NCBI GenBank assembly: GCA_947585865.1
Contig: CANPXH010000003.1
Coordinates: 62,001-126,000 of the forward strand
DNA from: an uncultured Clostridia bacterium
GTDB lineage: Bacteria > Bacillota > Clostridia > Lachnospirales > CAG-274
Direction of reading: 5' to 3'
Length of the DNA: 64,000 bases
Position numbers and translations under genes: made by a program. Below the pieces are notes generated by a model. The model was not told the DNA's origin, did no database searches, and was given only the letters and a program-made list of their open reading frames with translations. Of the stretch, positions 41,973 through 49,999 are shown one piece after another. How positions within the stretch are numbered: position 1 is the first letter of the stretch; every line of letters begins with the position of its first letter.

Positions 41973-43004
41973 ATGGAAATTGGTGAATTTATCTCTGACA
42001 TTGGCCAGCAACTCTCTGTACATATGAGTGGTGATGATGTGCAATTAGTTGTTAATAAATTGTATGTTGCGTTGGAGGGCTGTACGATAGAGAAGCAGTC
42101 TTACCAACTCTCTACCGATGTACTCCATGATAATGAATGGTACATAAACAGATTTATAGCTATAAAACATATTGCCGGATGTTCCAAAAGTACGCTTCTT
42201 TATTACAGACAGACGTTGGAAAAAGTATTTCGTTGTCTCAACAAGCACGTAGTTGACATTACCTCGGATGATCTACGCTTTTATCTTGCTATAAGGGAGG
42301 AAAGAGACGGATTAAGCAAAACATCTCTTGACAATGAGCTTAGAGTTTGCCGAAGCTTTTGGACAGCTATGGCAGCAGAGGAACTACTGGAAAAGAACAT
42401 TACAGTTAAGGTGCCCAGGATAAAAGCTCCTAAAACTGTGAGAAAACCATTTACAGAAATGGAACTTGAAAAATTAAGACAAGGTCTTTTAAATTCGAGA
42501 GATGTGCATGGTACAAAGTTAAAACATATTGCCATATTTGAAGTGCTTGCTTCTACCGGATGCAGAGTAGGAGAATTGATAAAAATGAAAAGGAGCAATT
42601 TGGAAGGGAATAAGATGATCGTGATTGGCAAGGGCAACAAAGAAAGATATGTGTATTTTAATGCTCGGGCTTTGATTGCACTTAATAATTATCTTGCTAC
42701 CAGAACAGATAATTATAATTCGCTGTTTTTGGGATATGACGTACAACATCCCGATGTCGTATATGAGTATATGACACGCGGCGCTGTTGAATCCTTCTTA
42801 CGTAGTCTTGGCAAAAGGTGCGGTGTGGAAAATTGTCATCCGCATAGATTCAGACGGACGGCGGCGACATTGGCTCTTAGACGTGGAATGCCGATCGAAC
42901 AGGTCAGCAAATTACTTGGACACGAACAGCTGGGAACTACACAGATATACGCTTCAAGTACTGATTCGGATATTGAGAGAGCACACGAGAAATATTTAAC
43001 TTAA
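41973..43004 (+). CDS. Second tyrosine recombinase (XerC/D-like) inside the early region
   Basis: A 343-residue recombinase: SAM-like core-binding domain (about 50-140) and catalytic domain with Arg198 (TGCRVGE), His291 and Arg294 (HPHRFRRT), His317 (LLGHEQ) and Tyr326 (TTQIYAS). All catalytic residues are present. It lacks the AP2-like arm-binding domain of the left-end integrase and looks like Xer or a dimer resolvase. The start at 41973 follows GGAGGAATGA. A second recombinase in the middle of a prophage is unusual; it may resolve concatemers made by the HUH replication protein or be left from another element. Confidence 0.88.
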   Translation: MEIGEFISDIGQQLSVHMSGDDVQLVVNKLYVALEGCTIEKQSYQLSTDVLHDNEWYINRFIAIKHIAGCSKSTLLYYRQTLEKVFRCLNKHVVDITSDDLRFYLAIREERDGLSKTSLDNELRVCRSFWTAMAAEELLEKNITVKVPRIKAPKTVRKPFTEMELEKLRQGLLNSRDVHGTKLKHIAIFEVLASTGCRVGELIKMKRSNLEGNKMIVIGKGNKERYVYFNARALIALNNYLATRTDNYNSLFLGYDVQHPDVVYEYMTRGAVESFLRSLGKRCGVENCHPHRFRRTAATLALRRGMPIEQVSKLLGHEQLGTTQIYASSTDSDIERAHEKYLT

Positions 43005-43045
43005 ATGCGTTTTAGCTAGTAGCGGTTTAGGTTTATCCTAAATCC

Positions 43046-43080
43046 ATACTAAACCTTGAGGAGGTTTAGTATAAAAAATA
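43046..43080 (+). other. Palindromes after the second recombinase gene
   Basis: ATACTAAACC/GGTTTAGTAT forms a 10-bp perfect stem followed by AAAAAATACTAACC, and a related GGTTTAGG...CCTAAATCC dyad precedes it at 43024-43044. It could be a terminator-like structure or a recombination target. Confidence 0.45.
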
Positions 43081-43110
43081 CTAACCGGGTGTTTTTTTCA
43101 TAAAAAAGAG

Positions 43111-43923
43111 GTGATTTTTATAAAAAAGTCCAAAAAATTTGAAAGAAACGGCAAAATATGGACACCAGCGGAAACGGATTATCTTAAGGAGCATTGGGGG
43201 ACTACTTCGATTAAGTCGATAGCCGGACATTTAAAGAGGAGTCCTAAAGCCATAATAGTGCGCAAGAACAGGCTTAAGCTTGGATCCTATCTCGAAAGAG
43301 GAGAATATGTAACCTATAATCAGCTTATGAGTATTTTGGGGATAAGTAATGGAGCCAGTACATATAAAAGCATAAGCTGGGTACAAAACAGAGCTTTCCC
43401 CGTGAGAGAGAAACGGGTCCTTAACAATACTTTCAGGGTGGTCTACTTAAATGAATTTTGGATCTGGGCAGAGAAGAACAGAAGTATGATAAATTTTTCA
43501 AGGCTTGAGCCTAACATACTGGGTAAAGAACCCAAATGGGTGAAGCTGCAGAGGCAACTGGATGCGGATGACTTTAAAAGTACTCCCTGGGAAGAATGGG
43601 AAGATGAAAAGCTTATATACCTGCTCAGAAAATTTGAGTATGGCTATTATGAATTAAGTCTTGAACTCAATAGAAGCAGCGGAGCTATTGAGAGACGGGT
43701 TATTGATCTAGGGCTTAAGGAAAGACCTGTAAAAGCGGAAAATCACATTAAATGGCAGACCTCGGAAATCGAGGATATGAAGCATTTTATAAGTCTTGGC
43801 TATAACTATAAAGGCCTTGCAAAGACTATAGGGAAGTCAGACAAAGCCATAAGAGGGCGGGTATATGTCCTCTATGGAACCGAAAATTTGGATAAGGCAA
43901 GGGAAATAATGAAAACACCTTGA
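43111..43923 (+). CDS. Myb/SANT-like DNA-binding phage protein
   Basis: A 270-residue protein with three SANT/Myb-type repeats: WTPAETDYLKEHWG...IAGHLKRSPKAI near the start, WEEWEDEKLIYLLRKF...ELNRSSGAIERR in the middle and WQTSEIEDMKHFI...TIGKSDKAIRGR at the end. Such proteins bind DNA and may act in phage replication or regulation. The listed GTG start lies inside the likely ribosome site AGAGGTG, so the true start may be a non-ATG codon a few bases downstream. Confidence 0.7.
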   Translation: MIFIKKSKKFERNGKIWTPAETDYLKEHWGTTSIKSIAGHLKRSPKAIIVRKNRLKLGSYLERGEYVTYNQLMSILGISNGASTYKSISWVQNRAFPVREKRVLNNTFRVVYLNEFWIWAEKNRSMINFSRLEPNILGKEPKWVKLQRQLDADDFKSTPWEEWEDEKLIYLLRKFEYGYYELSLELNRSSGAIERRVIDLGLKERPVKAENHIKWQTSEIEDMKHFISLGYNYKGLAKTIGKSDKAIRGRVYVLYGTENLDKAREIMKTP

Positions 43924-44004
43924 AATGTTGATCCCTTTATTTGTGTGGGAAAAGGGATATGCGGGAGATACAACACTTATAAGAGTTTATAAGAGGTACA
44001 AAAA

Positions 44005-44334
44005 ATGATAAAAAGATACATAACACTATTTTTAAATAAACATTTTGCGAAAGCCCCGGAAACAATAGTCTTTGGCAACAGAGGTATGACGGCCATCGGG
44101 TCAACTATTAAAAAAAGAGTAGCGATGCTTGCCGCAGAAAACAATGAGATGGTAGAATATGGAACTTATTGCATTGGAAGACAATGTAAATTTCCGTTTT
44201 TTTTAACAGACGCAATACTTTTATACGGCGAGCTTACTTGTGACGCAGATGCCTTTGCAACAGTGATAAGCACCGCAGCAGAATATTATAATACATCTAC
44301 CGACTTTTTACTTGGTCTGACGGACAGACCTTAA
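44005..44334 (+). CDS. XRE-tail-like phage protein (second copy type)
   Basis: A 109-residue protein ending AAEYYNTSTDFLLGLTDRP, like the protein at 38764, again without a helix-turn-helix. The N-terminal half is unrelated to that of 38764. AAGAGGTACAAAAA precedes the ATG. Function unknown. Confidence 0.5.
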   Translation: MIKRYITLFLNKHFAKAPETIVFGNRGMTAIGSTIKKRVAMLAAENNEMVEYGTYCIGRQCKFPFFLTDAILLYGELTCDADAFATVISTAAEYYNTSTDFLLGLTDRP

Positions 44335-44391
44335 AAAACGAAATTTAAGCAATAAGAGACCAAAAGGAACATAAAAGGAGGGAATCCAACA

Positions 44392-44622
44392 ATGAACAAT
44401 AAAAGACGTAAGGCATTAATTAATTTAAGAGAAACAATAAGTTTAGCAAGAGACGAGCTAACCTTATTATTAGATGAGGAAGAGGAATGTAGAGACAATA
44501 TCCCCGACAATCTGTTAAACAGTATTAAGTACGAAGAGCAAGATGCTGCCTGTTACCATTTAGACGAAGCGGCGGAAAATTTAGATGCCGCTATCGAAGA
44601 AATTACGGAAGCAATAGAATAA
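44392..44622 (+). CDS. Hypothetical acidic phage protein
   Basis: A 76-residue, strongly acidic, helical protein (ELTLLLDEEEEC, EAAENLDAAIEEITEAIE). No family recognised. AGGAGGGAATCCAACA precedes the ATG. Its charge could suggest DNA mimicry, but nothing specific supports this. Confidence 0.55.
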   Translation: MNNKRRKALINLRETISLARDELTLLLDEEEECRDNIPDNLLNSIKYEEQDAACYHLDEAAENLDAAIEEITEAIE

Positions 44623-44685
44623 ATTTAACAAAACAGCAGGCGAGGATTCAGATCAGATTACATTATTTAACGAGGAGGAAACGTA

Positions 44686-46164
44686 ATGAGCTACATAAAT
44701 ATAGATTGTTTTGCAGGCGGCGGAGGAGCAAGTACAGGCTTGGAACAGGCAAGTATCAAGATTGATATTGCCATTGATCATAATCCAAGCGCTATATTAA
44801 TGCACAAAACAAATCATCCCGAAACACTGCACTTGACGGAAGATATTTTCGAGGTCGATTTGAAAAAATATATAAAAACAAGCGACAAGGTGGGCGTGAT
44901 GTGGGCAAGCCCCGATTGCACAAGTCATAGTCGGGCAAAGGGCAACAAGCCAAAGGACAGCGGAAGTCGCATACTGGCATGGGCTGTATATGATTTATGC
45001 AGACAAATAAAAGACATTACGGGCGAACTGCCAAAAATTGTTTTTGTGGAAAATGTAGAAGAAATACAGAAATGGTGCCCCCTTGACAAAAACGGAAATC
45101 CCATAAAAGAAATAGAAGGCTGTTGCTACGGCTGTTTTATATCTGCTATGCGAAAGAAAAAAGACGGTCGTTTTTCCTCTGCTTTTGGGTGCCGTTATTG
45201 CAAAAATAAAGAGGACTGTCTGAATGGGTGAACAGAAAAAAATATTGAAGGTGAAAATATATATCCTTGCGAAAAATATTGTCTGCACTGTTCAAGAGAT
45301 TGGAGCAAAGGACTTTACTTTGATTTCAAATACACAACGCTTGTTGCCGCCGACTTCGGAGCGGCTACAACGAGAAAACGGTGGTATGCCGTATTCAGAA
45401 GCGATGGCAAGCCGATAAAATTTCCAAAGCCGACGCATAACAAAGACGGCTCTGACGGGCTGAAAAAGTGGAAGCCCGTATCTGACTTTATAGACTGGTC
45501 AGACTTAGGCAAAAGCATTTTCGATAGAAAAAAGCCTTTATGTGAAAAGACACAAAGGCGTATTGCAAACGGAATTAAGAAATTTATACTTGAAGCCGAC
45601 AAGCCCTTTCTCGTGCCCGAAAAAGAGGCGGCAGCATTTCTGCTGCAATATTACAGACAGTCGGAAGGCATAAGAGAACAAAGCCTTGACAGACCCTTAC
45701 AGACGATAGACACAAGTAACAGATATGATCTTGTAACGGCATTTATAACAAAATTTTATAGAGGGGCGACAGGACAGAGCGTAGATGTGCCGTTGCACAC
45801 AATTACAGCGTGTTCGGGCGCACATTTTGGCTTGGTGTCGGCTCTGCTCATTAAATACTACAATGGAGCAGACCAGGCGCAAGCGGTTGACAGACCCCTT
45901 GACACACTTACGACAAGGGAACGCTTTGGACTTGTAAGCGTTGTAATTGACGGCGAAAAATATACTATAAAAGATATATTTTTAAGAATGTTAAAGCCCG
46001 AAGAATGCAAACTTGCGCAGGGCTTTCCTGCCGACTACATAATTGACAAGGACTATGAGGGCAAGCCCTATCCACGGGCGGCGCAAATGGCAAGGATTGG
46101 GAACAGTGTTTGTCCTCCTGTGGCCAAGGCACTTGCAGAGGCTAATATGATTGAGGAGGAATAA
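44686..46164 (+). pseudogene. Phage C5-cytosine methyltransferase interrupted by an in-frame TGA
   Basis: One reading frame of 492 codons, broken only by TGA at 45229-45231. The first half has CFAGGGGASTGLEQ (motif I), SPDCTSHSRAKG (motif IV, the PDC form of phage enzymes) and FVENVEEIQKW (motif VI). The second half continues in frame with TTRKRWYAVF (motif VIII-like), a recognition region and IGNSVCPPVAKALAEAN (motif X). Both halves are needed for activity. No good restart site follows the stop. Neighbouring genes use TGA as stop, so recoding is unlikely and recent inactivation (or a sequencing error) is the best reading. Confidence 0.82.
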
Positions 46165-46220
46165 ATATGACAGAATTTAAGCCTTGGACAGAATTAAAAC
46201 CTTGCCCTTTCTGTGGCAGC
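46153..46220 (+). repeat. 68-bp direct repeat, copy 2 (start of fused Lar-like gene)
   Basis: Identical to 41149-41216. Confidence 0.9.
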
Positions 46221-46712
46221 AAGGATGTAATCATTAAACAAGATGACTCTTGTGGGCATACAGTTATTTGTTTTAAGTGTAATGCAAAAACAGATAGATG
46301 TCTTTCGCAAAAATTAGCTGTTGAGGCGTGGAACAGGAGGATAGAAATGACAGATAATAATTACAACAACACTAAAGTTTATTTACGAAAAAAGTATGAG
46401 ATGTGCAACTTTACAAATTGTTTCGAATGTCCTTTATCAGAGAATAATAATGGAAAATCACTAGCTTGTTACCTATATGATTCAAAATATCCCGAGGAGG
46501 CCATTGCAGCCGTTCGGGAATGGCACGAGAGCTCCGAAAAGAAATTTACATATAAAGACGATTTTTTTGGTAAATTTCCGAACGCAGCTAAAACATCAGA
46601 CGGCTATCCAAAGGACTTGATCGCTTGCGTATTCTACCCCCAAATAAGGGATAAATATAATGGCGATTGTTCAGATCATAATAAGTGCTGGGATATGGAA
46701 AAGGAGGATTAA
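46167..46712 (+). CDS. Lar-like domain fused to Cys-rich domain
   Basis: A 181-residue protein. Residues 1-60 are a Lar-like zinc ribbon (LKPCPFCGSKD, CFKCNA, AVEAWNRR). Residues 61-181 match the separate protein at 41609 (CPLSENNNGKSLAC, YPEEAIAAVREWHESS, CWDMEKED). At the junction an AGGAGGATAGAA ribosome site precedes an in-frame ATG (46347), where the separate second gene would start. The Lar stop codon has been lost, so both a fusion and a separately started second protein can be made. Confidence 0.7.
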   Translation: MTEFKPWTELKPCPFCGSKDVIIKQDDSCGHTVICFKCNAKTDRCLSQKLAVEAWNRRIEMTDNNYNNTKVYLRKKYEMCNFTNCFECPLSENNNGKSLACYLYDSKYPEEAIAAVREWHESSEKKFTYKDDFFGKFPNAAKTSDGYPKDLIACVFYPQIRDKYNGDCSDHNKCWDMEKED

Positions 46713-46718
46713 TATAGG

Positions 46719-46847
46719 ATGCAACTAAGTCAAAGAGAAAATGCTATTATAAATAAATTAAAGCGCACAGGAGATGCATCAATAGATAAAGCAATCATAG
46801 CAACAGCAAGACTTGAACTTATGATAAATGATAAAAAACGCCCCTGA
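46719..46847 (+). CDS. Small hypothetical phage protein
   Basis: A 42-residue, mostly helical peptide (SQRENAIINKLKRTGDASID). AAGGAGGATTAATATAGG lies upstream with slightly long spacing. No family recognised. Confidence 0.45.
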   Translation: MQLSQRENAIINKLKRTGDASIDKAIIATARLELMINDKKRP

Positions 46848-46897
46848 GCTGAGAACTCAGAGGCATTACCCCTTGACTTACGCAGAAAGGAGAAAAA

Positions 46898-47155
46898 ATG
46901 AGAATACACGAGCTTAAAATCAGGAAAGAATATTTTGACGCTATAGCCAGTGGCGACAAAAAATTTGAATACAGGAAAGGCGACAGAGAATATAAGGTAG
47001 GGGACCTACTGGGGCTCAATGAAATCAACGAAAACGGAGATTATACAGAAAGAGCAATGCTTGTAGAGGTAACATATATATTCCGAGGCGAAGAGGAAAT
47101 ACCCATTGAAGATAATTATATCATAATGGGGATTGAAATTTGGTGGCTCAAATAA
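46898..47155 (+). CDS. ASCH/DUF3850-like protein
   Basis: An 85-residue protein with the pattern of DUF3850 in the ASCH-PUA superfamily: HELKIRKEYFDAIASGDKKFEYRKGDREYKVGD is split by conserved Gly and Arg positions, followed by a strand-rich end. ASCH domains are thought to bind RNA or modified bases. Common in prophage early regions. AAAGGAGAAAAA precedes the ATG. Confidence 0.75.
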   Translation: MRIHELKIRKEYFDAIASGDKKFEYRKGDREYKVGDLLGLNEINENGDYTERAMLVEVTYIFRGEEEIPIEDNYIIMGIEIWWLK

Positions 47156-47254
47156 ATAAGGCTGGAAAAAATTGAAAATCAGGGCAGCGGAAACGCTGCT
47201 TTTGAGCTGGTATGAGGTATTAATAAAACGTAGGGAGAGGCACGGCACACAAAA

Positions 47255-48052
47255 ATGGTAAGGGAAAAGAAAATATTATGTGGCAGGAGCTATATGGATG
47301 TTTCTATATATAATATGCCCTATTGTCAAAAAAAGAACACAAAAAGAAACAGGAAAAGAGCGGTATCTTCACCTAAACAGAAAAATCTGAATGATAAGAA
47401 TGCCAAGAGATATTTCAGGCAGCTTGTACATACAAATTTTTCCGAAAGGGGATATCACCTTACCCTTACATATAGTGATAATAATTTGCCTCAGAGCTTG
47501 GAGGATGCAAAAAGGATAACAGATAATTACATTAGGAGATTACGAAACAGAAACAATAAGGTCAAGGATAACAGGCCTTTGAAATATATAATAGTGGATG
47601 AGTTTTCCCCTAAAGGCAGAATACATCATCATATAATTATTGACTGTGGATTGTCAAGAGATGAGATCGAAAAGCTGTGGAGCTTGGGCTATGCCAACTG
47701 TGACAGACTACAGCCCGACGAACAGGGTCTTGCCAAGCTCTGTGAATATATGCAAAAGGGAAAAGAGGATAGAGATGCAAAGGAAGGAAAAGCCACAAGA
47801 AGATGGAGAGCAAGCAAGAATCTGAAAAAGCCTGTGCAGATCATAAATGACAATAAATATAACAACAGAAAGCTCAACAGGATATTTTCAGATTTTGAAA
47901 ATAAGGATATATGGAGAAAGATGTATCCTAACTGGGAGATAATCGAAATAGCTATAGAGGCCAACGAATACTTTGGCCAAAGCGTATACATAAAGTTCAG
48001 GAGGCGGGGCAATGGAAAGAGAGAGAGTAATAAAAATCTTGAAAGACTATGA
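47255..48052 (+). CDS. HUH-type rolling-circle replication-like protein
   Basis: A 265-residue protein with the Rep layout: motif I HLTLTYSD (residues 68-75), HUH motif II in GRIHHHIIID (His124-His126), and motif III with Tyr165 and Lys168 in LCEYMQKGKED. HUH endonucleases nick one strand and stay joined through the tyrosine to start rolling-circle replication. Here the gene sits where tailed phages usually carry a helicase or initiator, and no DnaB, DnaC or polymerase gene is seen. The listed start codon (ATG, 47255) has only weak ribosome-site support. The next gene overlaps by 41 bp. Confidence 0.75.
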   Translation: MVREKKILCGRSYMDVSIYNMPYCQKKNTKRNRKRAVSSPKQKNLNDKNAKRYFRQLVHTNFSERGYHLTLTYSDNNLPQSLEDAKRITDNYIRRLRNRNNKVKDNRPLKYIIVDEFSPKGRIHHHIIIDCGLSRDEIEKLWSLGYANCDRLQPDEQGLAKLCEYMQKGKEDRDAKEGKATRRWRASKNLKKPVQIINDNKYNNRKLNRIFSDFENKDIWRKMYPNWEIIEIAIEANEYFGQSVYIKFRRRGNGKRESNKNLERL

Positions 48053-48377
48053 GGCTATTTGCAACGCAATAAAGTTGAATAAAAAAATATTAAAAAATAA
48101 TTTTAATGATATCAATGAGGGAGATGTCTTCCAAATTACAGCTAAGAAACAACAGTATTTAATTGACTTGAAAACTGCAATAAACGCAGAAATAAATAAA
48201 TTGCCTCTAAGAGAAAAAAATATAATAAATGAATTTTACATACTTAAATGGCAATGGGTACGAATTGCAAGATTTGAAAATTATAGTCAACGGAGATGTA
48301 GAGATTACAGAGACCGTGGGCTTAAATTGTTGTGCGCACAATTTGAAACCAATAAAATAATATCAAATTATAAGTAA
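48012..48377 (+). CDS. Sigma-like late transcription regulator (ArpU/DUF1492-like)
   Basis: A 121-residue protein. The N-terminal half is helical; the C-terminal half (INKLPLREKNIINEFYI, WQWVRIARFENYSQRRCRDYRDRGLKLL) resembles a sigma-70 region 4 helix-turn-helix. Proteins of this kind, ending the early operon just before terminase, turn on late genes in Firmicutes phages. The following 170-bp gap should hold its target promoter. Confidence 0.72.
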   Translation: MERERVIKILKDYEAICNAIKLNKKILKNNFNDINEGDVFQITAKKQQYLIDLKTAINAEINKLPLREKNIINEFYILKWQWVRIARFENYSQRRCRDYRDRGLKLLCAQFETNKIISNYK

Positions 48378-48546
48378 AGTCTGCCAGTCATTGCCACATT
48401 TATACAATATAATATTCTTAAAATTAATAAAAGTCTATCATAAAAATTTACTAGGCTTTTATTTTTATTGCAAATAATATGTGACGTGATTTCTTGGAAA
48501 AAGAAAAGTCCGATTTTGAGAAACAAACGAATAGGAGAGCAAAAAC

Positions 48547-49359
48547 ATGGCAATGCCCAGAAGTCCTAAAAGAGATAAAGCCAAAGAATTATGGCTTGCC
48601 CATAAAGGCAATATAACCAGTGTTATGCTTGCAAATATACTTGGAACTGCCGATAGTACAATACGAAAATGGAAGGCTCAAGATAAATGGGATGACGAAT
48701 TAAAAAAAATAAATAAAAAGAATAAAGGCGGACAGCCGGGCAATAAAAACGCAAAAGGACATGGGGCGCCAAAAAGAAATAAAAATGCAGTTACTCACGG
48801 CGGGTATGCTAAGGTGTACTTTGACGATCTGACAGCTGAGGAACAGAATCTTATAAATAATATGTCTGACAATGTGATGGACAATATGCTTATAGAGTAC
48901 CGCCGACTAATCATCCAGGAAAAACGAATCAGAAATAAAATTAATGAGCTTAAGGAAAAGGAGCCACTAAATGAAACTTATATAGATACTATTACAGAAA
49001 TGACTGTGCCTAAAAGTAAGAAAGAAAAGGCAGCAGATTCCAAAGAAGCACAGCAGGCTATAGAACAGCAGATATATATTGAGAGCGCAGATTGTTATGT
49101 TACGACCAAAAGAAATAGCACTGAAAAGCTTAATATGAGGATAACAAACACATCAACTGCTCACACAAGAATAATTAAACTTGAGGAATTATACGAAAAA
49201 ACACATGGACGCATAATCAAGCTCTTAGATAGCCTAAAAGGCTATGATATTGCCAATAAGCAAATCGAACTTGAAGAAAAGAAAATTAAACTTGCTTATA
49301 ACAGGGCTACAGGGATTTTTGAGGCTGAAAATAAAATTATTGACGATTATGAAGATTGA
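48547..49359 (+). CDS. Terminase small subunit-like protein (PBSX type)
   Basis: A 270-residue protein opening MAMPRSPKRDKAKELWL with a helix-turn-helix (SVMLANILGTADSTIRKWKAQDKWD) and a linker GGQPGNKNAKGHGAPKRNKNAVTHGGY, the usual beginning of PBSX-type small terminases. The rest is helical. The large subunit downstream is however lambda-like and has its own Nu1-like partner at 49517, so this protein is a second packaging-type DNA-binding factor. TAGGAGAGCAAAAAC precedes the ATG. Confidence 0.75.
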   Translation: MAMPRSPKRDKAKELWLAHKGNITSVMLANILGTADSTIRKWKAQDKWDDELKKINKKNKGGQPGNKNAKGHGAPKRNKNAVTHGGYAKVYFDDLTAEEQNLINNMSDNVMDNMLIEYRRLIIQEKRIRNKINELKEKEPLNETYIDTITEMTVPKSKKEKAADSKEAQQAIEQQIYIESADCYVTTKRNSTEKLNMRITNTSTAHTRIIKLEELYEKTHGRIIKLLDSLKGYDIANKQIELEEKKIKLAYNRATGIFEAENKIIDDYED

Positions 49360-49360
49360 C

Positions 49361-49440
49361 AGCGATGAGCGGCGCACCTGACACAGTTGTGAGTAGGTTC
49401 TTTCGGACAGCCGCACGGCCTGCGGGTTCGTGGACCCCCA
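49361..49440 (+). other. Candidate cos (packaging) site
   Basis: A GC-rich island of about 75 bp in AT-rich surroundings, placed just upstream of the Nu1-like gene as cos is in lambda. It contains GAGCGGCGCACCTGA (49367-49381), close to the lambda cohesive end GGGCGGCGACCT, and dyad-rich GCCGCACGGCCTGCGGG (49410-49426). A 38-codon open frame spans it (49365-49481) but has no ribosome site. Confidence 0.5.
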
Positions 49441-49516
49441 AAGAAAAACTATTTATAAAGGCAAATTTATCTCTTCCCTAGCCTATCAATAAAAAATAAG
49501 GGCGGTGGATCAAAAT

Positions 49517-49999
49517 ATGAAATTATATACTGCCAAGGCAATTGCAAAAGTATTGGGAATAACAGAGAGAAGAGTAAATCAACTCCGGTCTTCCGGCATC
49601 ATCAAAGAATATAGGGAAAATTTATTTATCCTCTCGGGAGCGGTGCAAGACTATATAGATTATATTAAAAACGGAAGTACATCTGATGGTACAGATTATA
49701 ACGCTGAACGAGCCCTACTTGCCAAAGCCAAGCGCGAAAATCAAGAGTTGGACTTGAAAATTAAGAAAAAGGAATTGCATGAGAGCGCTGATATTGAAAG
49801 AGTTATAACCGATATGTTAATAAACTTTAAATCTCGCTTAATGGCAATACCCTCAAAGCTTTCGCCTGTACTCGCAAAAAAGACCGACAACGCTGAAATT
49901 TTTAATATACTCAGGGAAAGTATAGAAGAGGCTCTTACTGAATTATCAGACTTTGACAGCGTTTTTAATTATCATGAGGAACACGAGGAAAAGGAATGA
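49517..49999 (+). CDS. Terminase small subunit, lambda Nu1-like
   Basis: A 160-residue protein with a winged helix-turn-helix (YTAKAIAKVLGITERRVNQLRSSGII) and a long helical region (AERALLAKAKRENQELDLKIKKKEL), the layout of Nu1/DUF1441 small terminases, which recognise cos and activate the large subunit. The start at 49517 has GGCGGTGG upstream. A four-base overlap joins it to the large-subunit gene. Confidence 0.85.
   Translation: MKLYTAKAIAKVLGITERRVNQLRSSGIIKEYRENLFILSGAVQDYIDYIKNGSTSDGTDYNAERALLAKAKRENQELDLKIKKKELHESADIERVITDMLINFKSRLMAIPSKLSPVLAKKTDNAEIFNILRESIEEALTELSDFDSVFNYHEEHEEKE

Noticed and set aside
44686..45231. TGA recoded as a sense codon in the prophage
   Set aside because: Other prophage and host genes in the window end with TGA at sensible places, so a nonsense mutation is the simpler reading.
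49365..49481. 38-codon open frame through the GC-rich island
   Set aside because: No ribosome site and no similarity seen; the base composition and position fit a cos site better. Not fully excluded.
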